From assembly GCA_017501255.1 (NCBI GenBank), contig JAFVXE010000005.1, positions 104,802-168,801 of the forward strand: DNA of 64,000 bases. The letters run 5' to 3'. A model generated the notes under the pieces. That model was not told where the DNA came from. It did no database searches and saw nothing but the letters and a program-made list of their open reading frames with translations. Within the stretch, counting starts at the first letter, position 1. Every line of letters begins with the position of its first letter. The DNA comes from Clostridia bacterium. Lineage in GTDB: Bacteria > Bacillota > Clostridia > Christensenellales > Aristaeellaceae. Below are positions 1 through 7,939 of this stretch, in pieces. Position numbers and translations under genes: made by a program.

Positions 1-2
1 GC

Positions 3-1004
3 GACCTGAAGGAGGGCGAAGTGCTCTCTGTGCCGTTTGAGGGAACGTTGGGGTTTGTGCGCTCCAACGATCTTTGTGTGCCCGTGCCCGGCGTTGCCAC
101 CCGCCATCTGTGGTTCAGCTATGATGAGCGCAAGGGCCTGAAACTGACAGCCCTTGGCCGCAACGATTTTTCCGTGGATGAGAAAACCATCGGCGAGGAA
201 CCCAAGGGGCTGTGCATGGTGCATGGTTCCCGGCTGTATATCGGGGAATGCGAGCTACGGCTTCGGATGTTTGCCGGTTATGAAGTGGGCATGAATCCCC
301 AGCGGATGATGACCGCTGACTACCCGCCCCAGCAGTGGCAGCAAGCGCCCTATCCGCCTTATGGCCAGCAGGGTATGCCCTGCCCCGGGATGAGCGCCTA
401 TGCCCCCGGTCAGCCCTATGGCATGAATCCCCAGCAGCCGGTTTATCATCAGCCGCCTCAGCCCATGGTGGGCTATGGCCCAGCTATGCCCTATTATCCC
501 CCCAATGGGTATCCGCCTCAGGTCGGATGGAATCAGCAGCAGTGGCAGTACCAGCAAAACTGGCAACAGGCCGCCTATGCTCAACCGCACCCCCCTGCAC
601 AACCCATGCCGCCCCAGTGGCAGCCGGAACCCTTTGTGCAGCCGGTGGAGGAAGAGGTCATCACCTTCCATCCTTTGATGGAGGATGAGGACTGGGAAGA
701 GGAAGCATACGAAGAAGAGAACCGCTTTGCCGCCCATGATCAGCAGCGGATGGAGCGGTATACCAGAGAACCGCAGCAACCAGCACCGCAGGAATTCTAC
801 CCCTTGGAAACCGGCGAGGATGTCTGGCCGGTGATGCCCCGCCCCGACGAATGGCGCAGCGAGGGCCTTTTTGACGACCTGCTGGACGAGGACGGCACCG
901 ACGCCTCCTTGCCGCCCAAAAGCGCCTATGTGGGCCGGGATGAATCCGCCTGGGCCAAGCGGCGCATCTGGGATAAGTACTTCGGGGGAGGCGATGCACC
1001 ATGA
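3..1004 (+). CDS. FHA-like protein with Pro/Gln/Tyr-rich tail, 5' end cut by window
   Basis: The reading frame is open to the left edge and a GTG at 21 is available, but residues before it (DLKEGEV) continue naturally into the fold, so I treat the gene as 5'-truncated. The first ~90 residues look like a degenerate forkhead-associated domain: a strand ending in GFVRSND, then GVATRHLWF in the place of the usual S-R-H-A segment. Residues ~95-200 are low complexity, rich in Pro, Gln, Tyr, Gly and Met, followed by an acidic stretch (EDEDWEEEAYEEEN) and a C-terminal tail. The stop overlaps the ATG of the FtsW-like gene (ATGA), implying coupled translation. FHA genes beside ftsW and a PBP gene are common in clostridia, which supports a role near cell-wall synthesis, possibly binding phosphothreonine proteins. 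The FHA call is by pattern only. Confidence 0.65.
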   Translation, partial: DLKEGEVLSVPFEGTLGFVRSNDLCVPVPGVATRHLWFSYDERKGLKLTALGRNDFSVDEKTIGEEPKGLCMVHGSRLYIGECELRLRMFAGYEVGMNPQRMMTADYPPQQWQQAPYPPYGQQGMPCPGMSAYAPGQPYGMNPQQPVYHQPPQPMVGYGPAMPYYPPNGYPPQVGWNQQQWQYQQNWQQAAYAQPHPPAQPMPPQWQPEPFVQPVEEEVITFHPLMEDEDWEEEAYEEENRFAAHDQQRMERYTREPQQPAPQEFYPLETGEDVWPVMPRPDEWRSEGLFDDLLDEDGTDASLPPKSAYVGRDESAWAKRRIWDKYFGGGDAP

Positions 1005-2314
1005 GCCGGATGAATGCCAGACAACAGGCTGCATGGGAAAAGCGCAAGGTGCGCCGCCAGCCGGAGCGCAGACTGGTAGCGGTGGAAATGCTGTTTTTCT
1101 TCAGCGCCTTTTTGCTGATTTCTTTGAAGGAAAAAGTGGATTTTGTGGGGCTTTTGCTGGCTTTCGTGGTACCCGCCCTCATTTTTGTGGCAACCATCTG
1201 GATGCCCCGGTTTTTCCCTGCGGATAAACTGCTGATGGCCATTGTCAATTTTCTCTGCGCCCTTGGCGTTCTGATCCTCTATTCCACTGACGGGGATGCA
1301 GGAACCAGCCGTGGCTTCCAACAGGCCCTGTATTACGGGCTGGGGCTTATTGCCATGCTGATCTGCATTCTGCTGGTACGCTATGTGCGCCGCTGGCGGG
1401 TGTTGATCTGGATCATTGCAGTGGGTGCGCTGGGCCTGATTGCACTGCCCCTTGCCATTGGTACGGAGATCAACGGCGCTACCAACTGGATCCGCATCGG
1501 TTCCACCAGCCTGCAGCCCAGCGAAGTGGTGAAGATTGCACTGGTGCTGATTCTCAGCTACTTTATGAGCCGCCGCAAACTTGTGCCATGGCTGGGCTTT
1601 GTGGGCTTGTGCATGGGTGTGCTCATGCTCCAGAAGGACTTGGGCACCGCTTTGATCTACTATTGCACTGGGCTGATCCTGTTCTATGTGAGCACCGGCA
1701 ATCTGGCCCTGACCGGCGTAGGTTTGCTGGGCGCAGGCGGAGCGGCCATACTGGGCTACAAGATGTTTGCCCATGTCAAGCGGCGTGTGGCCGTGTGGCG
1801 CAACCCCTGGCAGTATTACGAAACCTCCGGCTACCAGATCGCCCAGGTGCTGATGGCCATCGCTTCCGGCGGTCTCCTCGGCGTGGGGCTGGGTCTGGGC
1901 GCTCCCCGGGTGATCCCCGTCTACTTTACGGACTGCATCTTTGCCGTCATCTGTGAACAATTCGGCGTCATCTTCGGCATTCTGACGCTGGTGATGTACG
2001 CCATCATCATCATCCGGGGGGTCAGCACCGCTGTGTCGGCCCGCCGTGGCTTTCACGCCCTCATTGCCATGGGGGTCACCGCCATGCTGGGCATACAGAC
2101 CTTCATCATCATCGGCGGCGTGCTCAAGCTGATTCCCCTCACCGGCGTTACCATGCCCTTTGTCAGCTATGGCGGCACTTCCATGGTCAGCTGCATGGGG
2201 CTGATCGGCCTGTTGCAGGGCGTGCACAGCCTCAATCAGGATGACCTGAGCTATGATTACGAGATCAGCCGCACACTGGCTCAGCAGGCCGGTTTGCAGC
2301 TGGCGGACGAATAA
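1001..2314 (+). CDS. FtsW/RodA/SpoVE-family peptidoglycan polymerase
   Basis: A 437-residue polytopic membrane protein of the SEDS family, which polymerises lipid II into glycan strands with a partner class B PBP. Visible family signatures are the segment GTEINGATNWIRIGSTSLQPSEVVKIALVL (the conserved N-G-A-x-x-W-I and Q-P-S-E block), and near the C-terminus PLTGVTMPFVSYGGTSMVSCMGLIGLL, the classic SEDS end motif. About ten hydrophobic segments are present. The cytosolic N-terminus is Arg-rich. Its ATG overlaps the previous stop, and the next gene, a transpeptidase, starts 16 bases after its stop; the pair is the expected SEDS-PBP duo. I cannot tell FtsW from RodA or SpoVE by sequence reading alone. 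Confidence 0.93.
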   Translation: MSRMNARQQAAWEKRKVRRQPERRLVAVEMLFFFSAFLLISLKEKVDFVGLLLAFVVPALIFVATIWMPRFFPADKLLMAIVNFLCALGVLILYSTDGDAGTSRGFQQALYYGLGLIAMLICILLVRYVRRWRVLIWIIAVGALGLIALPLAIGTEINGATNWIRIGSTSLQPSEVVKIALVLILSYFMSRRKLVPWLGFVGLCMGVLMLQKDLGTALIYYCTGLILFYVSTGNLALTGVGLLGAGGAAILGYKMFAHVKRRVAVWRNPWQYYETSGYQIAQVLMAIASGGLLGVGLGLGAPRVIPVYFTDCIFAVICEQFGVIFGILTLVMYAIIIIRGVSTAVSARRGFHALIAMGVTAMLGIQTFIIIGGVLKLIPLTGVTMPFVSYGGTSMVSCMGLIGLLQGVHSLNQDDLSYDYEISRTLAQQAGLQLADE

Positions 2315-2329
2315 CGGGAGGATTCCGGC

Positions 2330-3751
2330 ATGAAACAGCAGCGTTTCCGCTTCCGGGTGATGGCTTTTCTGCTGATCGCTCTGCTTTTGCTGGCAGGCGG
2401 TTATGGCGTTTATTCGGTATCCACCTATGGCAGCCGCTGGTTTGGTTCCAGCTACAACACCCGCTACCGGGCCGCAAAGAAGACCGTCATTCCCGGCGAC
2501 ATTCTGGACCGCAACGGTGTGGTGCTTGCCACCGCCGACGAGGAGGGCAAGCGCACCTATCCCACCGGATGGCACACCCGCAGCGCCATGGTGCACGTGG
2601 TGGGCGACCAGGACGGCAATGTTTCCAACACGGTGGATTCCTTTCAGGCTTCCTACTTATGGGGCTTTGAAACCACGCTGGAGGAACGCATTGAGGCGCT
2701 TCGTACCGGGGAAAAACGCCGGGGCGACAATGTGACCCTGACGGTGGATTCCACCTTGCAGACCAATATTGCCGCTGCCTTTGCCAATCTGGAAAACAGC
2801 AAGGGCAAAGCCGGGGCAGCCGTGGTGATGAACTACAAAACCGGCGAAGTATTGGCGCTGCTCAGCGTACCCACCTTCGATCCCCTTGGCAGTATGGATG
2901 CGGTGAAGGATGATCCCCAGCATCCCTTCTGGAACCGGGCCGTGCAGAGCGTGCAGGCGCCGGGCTCCACCTTCAAGATCATCACGGCGGTTTCCACCCT
3001 GCAAAACCTTGCCGATGCGGAAACCCACCTGTTTGACTGCTCCACCGGCGCTACCATGATCATGGATCAGATCATCCGCGACTACGGCTACGAGCATCAC
3101 GGCATGATCACGCTGGAAAAAGCCTTTCAGGTCAGCTGCAACAACTCCTTTGCCCAGGCAGCTTTGCTCATTGGCGACAAGAACCTTAAGAAAACCGCAG
3201 AGGCTTTCGGTTTCAACGATAATTTCCTCTTCCGGGATCTGGTGGTGGAAAACAGCCGCTATCCCACCCAAAACCGCAACGATTTCGAAGTGGCATGGAG
3301 CGGCGCAGGCCAGAGCCAGGTGGCGGCCACGCCTTTGCATATGTGCATGGTGGCTGCAGCCATTGCCAACGATGGCGTCATGATGGAACCCCGCCTGCTG
3401 ATGAAAGTCAACAGTCCGGCGGGCGTACAGCGGCTGGGCTTTACCTCCAAGGTATACTCGCAGGCCTGCACCCCGGAGCTGGCAGCCAAGGTGGAGGGCT
3501 ACATGAAGAATGTGGTCACCAAGGGCACTGGCAAAGCCGCTGCGGTGGAGGGTCTGTCCATTGCCGGCAAAACCGGCAGCGCCGAGGGCAGCATTGACGG
3601 CCGGTATGTGACCCACGCATGGTTTGTGGGCTATATCGACGATCCGGCCTATCCCTATGCGGTCAGCGTATTCGTGGAGGAAGGCGCCAGCGGCGGCAAG
3701 GCAGCTGCACCCATTGCCCATGAGATTTTTGGGTGGCTGACGGGGCAATAA
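2330..3751 (+). CDS. Class B penicillin-binding protein (transpeptidase)
   Basis: A 473-residue peptidoglycan transpeptidase with one N-terminal membrane anchor (residues ~9-30). The penicillin-binding motifs are all present: S-x-x-K as GSTFK (nucleophile S213, K216), S-x-N as SCN (S269-N271), and KTG (K414-G416) within SIAGKTGSAEG. The N-terminal part has the PGDILDRNG segment of class B PBPs but is short, resembling PbpA-type partners of SEDS proteins. The ribosome binding site GGGAGG lies 8 bases before the ATG. It crosslinks stem peptides outside the membrane and probably works with the upstream SEDS protein. A strong terminator follows. Confidence 0.93.
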   Translation: MKQQRFRFRVMAFLLIALLLLAGGYGVYSVSTYGSRWFGSSYNTRYRAAKKTVIPGDILDRNGVVLATADEEGKRTYPTGWHTRSAMVHVVGDQDGNVSNTVDSFQASYLWGFETTLEERIEALRTGEKRRGDNVTLTVDSTLQTNIAAAFANLENSKGKAGAAVVMNYKTGEVLALLSVPTFDPLGSMDAVKDDPQHPFWNRAVQSVQAPGSTFKIITAVSTLQNLADAETHLFDCSTGATMIMDQIIRDYGYEHHGMITLEKAFQVSCNNSFAQAALLIGDKNLKKTAEAFGFNDNFLFRDLVVENSRYPTQNRNDFEVAWSGAGQSQVAATPLHMCMVAAAIANDGVMMEPRLLMKVNSPAGVQRLGFTSKVYSQACTPELAAKVEGYMKNVVTKGTGKAAAVEGLSIAGKTGSAEGSIDGRYVTHAWFVGYIDDPAYPYAVSVFVEEGASGGKAAAPIAHEIFGWLTGQ

Positions 3752-3765
3752 CACAAAGAAACGAC

Positions 3766-3805
3766 AAAACGGCTGTTGCAGCATGGAACTGCAACAGCCG
3801 TTTTT
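3766..3805. terminator. Bidirectional intrinsic terminator
   Basis: A perfect inverted repeat, AAAACGGCTGTTGCA, loop GCATGGAAC, TGCAACAGCCGTTTTT, with A and T runs on both sides. It ends the FHA-ftsW-pbp operon on + and rpiB on minus, which converge here. Confidence 0.92.
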
Positions 3806-3821
3806 CTATTTCCTTTATTCC

Positions 3822-4271
3822 TTATTCCAGCTCTTCGCCCTGATCCAGCTTATCGATCAGCGCAACACGGCGGGCATGGCGTTCCCCCTCGAAGGAGGTC
3901 ATCAGCCACACACGGACGATATCCTTGGCCAGCTCAGTGCCCACCACACGGGAGCCCAGAGACAGCATATTGGCATTGTTGTGCAGACGGCTCATCTTGG
4001 CGGTGTAGGTATCGGAGCAGATGACGCAGCGGATGCCCCGCACCTTATTGGCTGCCATACCGATGCCTGCGCCCGTGCCGCACAGCACGATGCCCAGATC
4101 ACATTCGCCGCTGGCGACCGCCTTGGCAGCACGGGCAGCATAAATGGGATAATCGCAGCTTTCGCGCTTGTGGGTGCCAAAATCCTTGTAGGGGATGCCC
4201 AGCTCATCCAGCACGGAGATCACAGTGGGTTTCAGGTCAATACCAGCATGGTCGCAAGCGATGGCAATCAT
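3822..4271 (-). CDS. rpiB: Ribose-5-phosphate isomerase B
   Basis: A 149-residue RpiB/LacAB-family isomerase that interconverts ribose 5-phosphate and ribulose 5-phosphate in the pentose phosphate pathway. It begins with the family pattern IAIACDHAGIDLK and has the catalytic-cysteine block GIVLCGTGAGIGMAANKVRGIRC (C64) and NNANMLSLGSR. The ATG at 4271 is chosen over upstream starts because AAGGAGGC lies directly upstream with good spacing and the protein then begins exactly at the family N-terminus. It is monocistronic, with its own promoter and terminator. LacA/LacB (galactose 6-phosphate isomerase) belong to the same family, but the Cys-Gly-Thr-Gly motif favours RpiB. Confidence 0.95.
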   Translation of the reverse strand: MIAIACDHAGIDLKPTVISVLDELGIPYKDFGTHKRESCDYPIYAARAAKAVASGECDLGIVLCGTGAGIGMAANKVRGIRCVICSDTYTAKMSRLHNNANMLSLGSRVVGTELAKDIVRVWLMTSFEGERHARRVALIDKLDQGEELE

Positions 4272-4335
4272 TGGGGAAACGCCTCCTTGAGTATAAAAGT
4301 AGCGCTCTGGCTCTTTTGTTTTTGTTTCTATGGTC

Positions 4336-4364
4336 AGTATACCATAACCAGCCCTTGCCGACAA
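4336..4364 (-). promoter_or_regulatory. Putative sigma-A promoter for rpiB
   Basis: Reading the minus strand, TTGTCG and TATACT are separated by 17 bases, about 65 bases before the rpiB start. Confidence 0.6.
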
Positions 4365-4377
4365 GGGTGTAAATGAA

Positions 4378-4432
4378 CCAAAGGGCGCTGCCCTTTGGAA
4401 ACCCGGCAGAGGCCATGAGGCCCCTGTACCCC
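4378..4432 (+). repeat. Two-hairpin intergenic repeat, copy A
   Basis: It consists of a hairpin CCAAAGGGC-GCT-GCCCTTTGG, then CCCGGCAG, a second smaller hairpin and CTGTACCCC. Two other copies sit at 56983-57035 and 61664-61715 with the same order of parts and different stem sequences. A further hairpin, TTGCGGCG-ctaca-CGCCGCAA, follows at about 4439-4459. The copy fills the gap between rpiB and the next minus-strand gene. Confidence 0.7.
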
Positions 4433-4496
4433 GCTCATTGCGGCGCTACACGCCGCAAGAGGGGGATGCACAATATATCCAGCCTATTCCCGCCCC

Positions 4497-5729
4497 TTAT
4501 TCGCACACCACATCGGTAATGCCGGCTGCCCAGTGGCGGATGCTGCGCTCGTCACAGGGGTTCAGATTGTCCGGCAGCTGATCCTTGGCAAAGAAACGGT
4601 GCTCCACGGCCTCATCGGTATCCTGCATGGGATCGCCGACATAATCGTTGCTGACGAAGGTAATCAGCGTGCAATAGCACACATCCCCGTTGGGATAATA
4701 GATATACCTGTCCTCGCCGGTGTATACGCCCAACAGCCGCATCCTGCCCACCACCACGCCGGCTTCCTCCCAGGCCTCCCGGCGGGCGGCATTCTCTGCG
4801 GTTTCACCCATGTTCATGGCGCCGCCGGGAGGGGCCCAGCAGCCGTTATCCCGACGCTTTTGCAGCAGGATCTCGCCTTTTTCATTTTCCAGCAGCACCG
4901 TACACCCGGAAATAAACAGCGGCGCATGGCCCACATTCCGGCGCATCTTGGGAATATAGTCCCCCCGGTAGGCCCTGACCAGCTTTCGGGGTTCGGCGTT
5001 GCCAGTGCACTCATCCAGCTGGCTTTGCAGATAATCCAGCGCCTGTTGCTTGGTTTCCGGCTCGCCATGACCAATCAGATAATGCTGGAAATCCAGCCCG
5101 GTGATGCGCTGAATCCACCCATGGAGAGCCTCCTCCTGATACATCCCAGCCTCCTGATAATAGTCCTCACAATCAGCGTCCCCCACCAGAAGCGCCTTTT
5201 CCTCGGGAATATAGATGATCAGCGCATCCTCGCTGTGGGGAGAGGGACAGGGGGTCAAGACCGCCTGAATGCCGCCCAGATCCAGTGTCAGGGGCTGCGT
5301 CAGGGCTTGCTTGGGCAGCGTCACACGAATCTGCTCCGGCTTGGCGGCATATTCCCGCATGATGCACATATTGCAAAAGGCGATATCCTCACCGGTATGC
5401 TCCCGACGCTGCATGGAGGTGCGATCCCAGGCCCACTGCTGCACGGCCTCCAACTGACGGCAGGTGGCAGCGGAAGCAATGGTATCCCCCTGCACGGCGC
5501 ACAGCCCGAAGGTATGATCCCAGTGCCAGTGGGTGATGGCGGTGCAATCCGGCATGGGAAATCCCACATCTTCAATAGCACGGTAAAAGTCCGCCACATG
5601 GGCCGGGGATGCCCCTGCATCCACTGCCAGACTGCACTCATCACCACGGATGTAGTACAGATTGGGCCGGTCTGTAAAGGAATCGTGCGGCAGCATCCAA
5701 ATACGGTCGGTAATTTTTTGCAATGCCAT
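4497..5729 (-). CDS. Metallo-beta-lactamase-fold hydrolase fused to a Nudix domain
   Basis: A 410-residue two-domain protein. Residues ~1-245 form a metallo-beta-lactamase-like domain with the zinc motif THWHWDHT (H67, H69, D71, H72), a later DAD (residue ~185) and IGHGEPE (H221). Residues ~262-400 form a Nudix hydrolase with an intact Nudix box (about 303-325: GAMNMGETAENAARREAWEEAG), which coordinates Mg2+ and cleaves nucleoside-diphosphate-linked substrates. The start at 5729 has GGGAGG just upstream; longer starts would overlap rpsT. Both catalytic centres look intact. The gene lies downstream of rpsT and its terminator. Substrates are unknown; a housecleaning or nucleotide-metabolite role is only inferred. 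Confidence 0.85.
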   Translation of the reverse strand: MALQKITDRIWMLPHDSFTDRPNLYYIRGDECSLAVDAGASPAHVADFYRAIEDVGFPMPDCTAITHWHWDHTFGLCAVQGDTIASAATCRQLEAVQQWAWDRTSMQRREHTGEDIAFCNMCIMREYAAKPEQIRVTLPKQALTQPLTLDLGGIQAVLTPCPSPHSEDALIIYIPEEKALLVGDADCEDYYQEAGMYQEEALHGWIQRITGLDFQHYLIGHGEPETKQQALDYLQSQLDECTGNAEPRKLVRAYRGDYIPKMRRNVGHAPLFISGCTVLLENEKGEILLQKRRDNGCWAPPGGAMNMGETAENAARREAWEEAGVVVGRMRLLGVYTGEDRYIYYPNGDVCYCTLITFVSNDYVGDPMQDTDEAVEHRFFAKDQLPDNLNPCDERSIRHWAAGITDVVCE

Positions 5730-5748
5730 GATTTTTTCCCTCCAATGC

Positions 5749-5778
5749 AAAAAACGGAAGGGTTGTCCTTCCGTTTTG
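5749..5778 (-). terminator. Intrinsic terminator after rpsT
   Basis: The stem AAAACGGAAGG/CCTTCCGTTTT with a short loop is followed on the minus strand by a T run. It sits between rpsT and the MBL-Nudix gene, so the latter probably depends on read-through or its own promoter. Confidence 0.85.
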
Positions 5779-5802
5779 CTTTCATGCATGAAACGCGATT
5801 GC

Positions 5803-6063
5803 TTACTGAGCAGCAACCATCTTCTTGGCCAGACGGGCCTTCTTGCGGTTGGCCGCATTCTTGTGCATAATGCCCTTGATGACGGCTTTATCGATAGCGG
5901 AGGTGGTAGCGCTGTACTGAGCGCCAGCGTTGGCAGCGTTCACAGCGACCTCCGATTCAAACTTCTTGACGGCGGTCTTCACCTTCGACTTCACGATACG
6001 GTTGCGAAGATTCTTCTTCTCGCTCACCTTCACGCGCTTCATAGCGGACTTGATATTCGGCAT
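5803..6063 (-). CDS. rpsT: 30S ribosomal protein S20
   Basis: An 86-residue, strongly basic helical protein of the usual S20 length. It starts MPNIKSAMKRVKVSEKK and carries the family segment GIMHKNAANRKKARLAKK near the C-terminus. It binds 16S rRNA in the small subunit. An AGGAGGTG ribosome binding site lies 6 bases before the ATG, and it has its own promoter and terminator. Confidence 0.98.
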   Translation of the reverse strand: MPNIKSAMKRVKVSEKKNLRNRIVKSKVKTAVKKFESEVAVNAANAGAQYSATTSAIDKAVIKGIMHKNAANRKKARLAKKMVAAQ

Positions 6064-6102
6064 GGTTTCACCTCCTAAGATATTTATCCAGTCGCAAGGT
6101 TC

Positions 6103-6131
6103 ATTGTACCACTATATGTGAAAAATTGCAA
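6103..6131 (-). promoter_or_regulatory. Putative sigma-A promoter for rpsT
   Basis: On the minus strand TTGCAA and TACAAT are separated by exactly 17 bases, about 40 bases before the start codon. Confidence 0.7.
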
Positions 6132-6169
6132 TAGGTTTGACGAGGTTTTTTCGATCGCTTACAAACAAA

Positions 6170-7456
6170 TCATTGTCTTATTTTCCGGCTTCGAACAAAA
6201 TCCATCAACCACGCACTGAGAGAAAACACCGTAACACACAACGCGCGAGAGGTAAAATACGCATGATTAAAGGTATGATTCTTGGTAACCCAAAACCACG
6301 CAAATGGCAAGCAAGCCAACATCCAAAGCACAGACTGCCTCGCCCAAGGTTTCCTACGAGGGGCTAATTTGCCAGAGATGCCCCTGATCAATGCGATCCC
6401 CCAAGCCGGCACAACCAGAAGCCCCAGCAGCAGATAAGCACGCTTCACAAAGATACTCAATACCGCCTTCAGCACATCCAGGTAACTCAATGTCACCTCA
6501 CCGCTGATGTCAGAACTTCGCTCGCTGATTTTTGCAAACAAATTCGCCCAGAACCATTGTTCATTGCCAAACAGGCCAGCAATGATCCATTTGCCAGCCC
6601 ACATACCGAAATACCCTAAAACCCAGCAAAAGCCGCACAAGAAGAATCGCTTCCACTCCTCCCCGGATGTTTTAACTGGAAAGCGGTACAAGCACAATAT
6701 CATTGGCATCCCGAATGATGCAACCGGATACGTTAGGTAATCGATAAAGCTGGTTGTCATTCCAACGGTCAGAAAAAAAAGCAATAATCCATCTCTTTGA
6801 AAACATCTCTCGGGCAAATACAACAGTGCAAGTATCGCCACCAGCAAAGTTCCGAACACTGTTGAAAACTGCATGGAGAAACCAGTTGCCACAGGATTGA
6901 TGATCACCAACGACAGCAAAAAGCTCGGAATCAGACGTCCCAATTTCTGTTTTGTCAAACCAGCAATCACCGCTGCCATCATACTTCCCTCAACGAAGAC
7001 AAGCACCATGCGGATATCAATATAGCTCAAAAACAGCAACAACGGCTTCAAAAACAGCAGATATCCATGCCAATAGCGTGCAATAGGCCTGCGTTCCATC
7101 TCTTCTGGACCAGTTTCTCCGTATGTCAGGAAAGTCTGGTATGCGTTTTCGTGATTCACATACCGATAGCATTCCGTTGCCCGTTCCACAAGAGGCTCAT
7201 CTCCCTGATAAGCCGCCACAATCAACATAGATGAATCTGTGGTATTGTCCAACTGCATCGATTGATAACCTGGCAACAATTGCTCGTTCATATCCTCATA
7301 AGCCCACATGCCATTCATAGCAGGCACTGAGGCTTGAACATGTTTTGCCATTGGCTCAACAGGTAATGCATAAACCGACAGCATCAGCAAAAAACCAATC
7401 ACAATGCCACTCATCAATAGCACTATCAGTTTTAACAAGAGTTTATACCACTTCAT
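6170..7456 (-). CDS. Polytopic membrane protein of unknown function, AT-rich
   Basis: A 428-residue protein. The ATG at 7456 (MKWYKLL) is preferred because AAGGGG lies 10 bases upstream. It has a signal-anchor at residues ~7-28, an extracytoplasmic loop of about 110 residues (WAYEDMNEQLLPGYQSM to HGYLLFLKPL) and roughly nine further hydrophobic segments. The arrangement, one helix then a large outer loop then many helices, resembles GT-C-fold membrane glycosyltransferases and polymer-biosynthesis proteins, but I recognise no motif that proves this. The DNA is visibly richer in A/T than its neighbours on both sides, suggesting horizontal acquisition. It has its own promoter. Function not assigned. 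Confidence 0.75.
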   Translation of the reverse strand: MKWYKLLLKLIVLLMSGIVIGFLLMLSVYALPVEPMAKHVQASVPAMNGMWAYEDMNEQLLPGYQSMQLDNTTDSSMLIVAAYQGDEPLVERATECYRYVNHENAYQTFLTYGETGPEEMERRPIARYWHGYLLFLKPLLLFLSYIDIRMVLVFVEGSMMAAVIAGLTKQKLGRLIPSFLLSLVIINPVATGFSMQFSTVFGTLLVAILALLYLPERCFQRDGLLLFFLTVGMTTSFIDYLTYPVASFGMPMILCLYRFPVKTSGEEWKRFFLCGFCWVLGYFGMWAGKWIIAGLFGNEQWFWANLFAKISERSSDISGEVTLSYLDVLKAVLSIFVKRAYLLLGLLVVPAWGIALIRGISGKLAPRRKPWARQSVLWMLACLPFAWFWVTKNHTFNHAYFTSRALCVTVFSLSAWLMDFVRSRKIRQ

Positions 7457-7490
7457 TTTCTGCCATCCCCTTCTTGCAGTCATCCTTCGT

Positions 7491-7519
7491 GGTATATCAT
7501 AATAAACCAAAGAAGTCAA
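7491..7519 (-). promoter_or_regulatory. Putative sigma-A promoter for the AT-rich membrane gene
   Basis: On the minus strand TTGACT and TATACC are separated by 17 bases, about 35 bases before the chosen ATG. The box lies within an AT-rich gap of about 170 bases that holds no other gene. Confidence 0.5.
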
Positions 7520-7579
7520 TAAATAGCATTGAGGAATACCGATGGAATTATAAGAAAAATTATACTTTTTGATTCAAAT

Positions 7580-7611
7580 GAAAAGCCTGCCTCTACGAAA
7601 CAGACTTTTTT
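7580..7611 (-). terminator. Weak terminator-like hairpin after azlD
   Basis: An imperfect stem (AAAGTCTG with CAGGCTTT on the minus strand) lies about 20 bases after the azlD stop, with a short T stretch. One mismatch makes it weak. Confidence 0.35.
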
Positions 7612-7627
7612 GTTCATTAATTGATTG

Positions 7628-7939
7628 TCAACGCACCACCATAGATACCACATAGGCCGCTGCGCAGGCAGCCGCTGCCACAGTGAGCAGACCTTTATTC
7701 ATCCAGCCCAGCACCGCCGCCACAGCCACACCGGCAATGGCTCCCGGCAGGTTGCCGGTGGAGGAAAATACCGCCGGGATGGTCATGGCGCCCAGCACCG
7801 CATAGGGCACATAATACAGGAATGCTTGCACAAACCGGCTTTTCACCTTGCCCCGGATGGCTGCCAGCGGCAGCATACGAATCAGGTAGGTCACACCGGC
7901 CATCACCAGCACATACTTGAAAAAGGTTGTCCAGGCCAT
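7628..7939 (-). CDS. azlD: AzlD-family branched-chain amino acid export subunit
   Basis: A 103-residue protein with four hydrophobic segments, the size and layout of AzlD. It has the early motif VTYLIRMLPLAAIRGK (family pattern T-x-x-x-R-x-x-P). Its ATG overlaps the azlC stop, giving coupled translation. AzlD pairs with AzlC to export branched-chain amino acids or analogues across the membrane. Confidence 0.88.
   Translation of the reverse strand: MAWTTFFKYVLVMAGVTYLIRMLPLAAIRGKVKSRFVQAFLYYVPYAVLGAMTIPAVFSSTGNLPGAIAGVAVAAVLGWMNKGLLTVAAAACAAAYVVSMVVR

Noticed and set aside
255..2596. Long minus-strand reading frames opposite the FHA, FtsW and PBP genes
   Set aside because: They are antisense shadows caused by G/C-rich codons; the plus-strand proteins carry clear motifs and ribosome binding sites.
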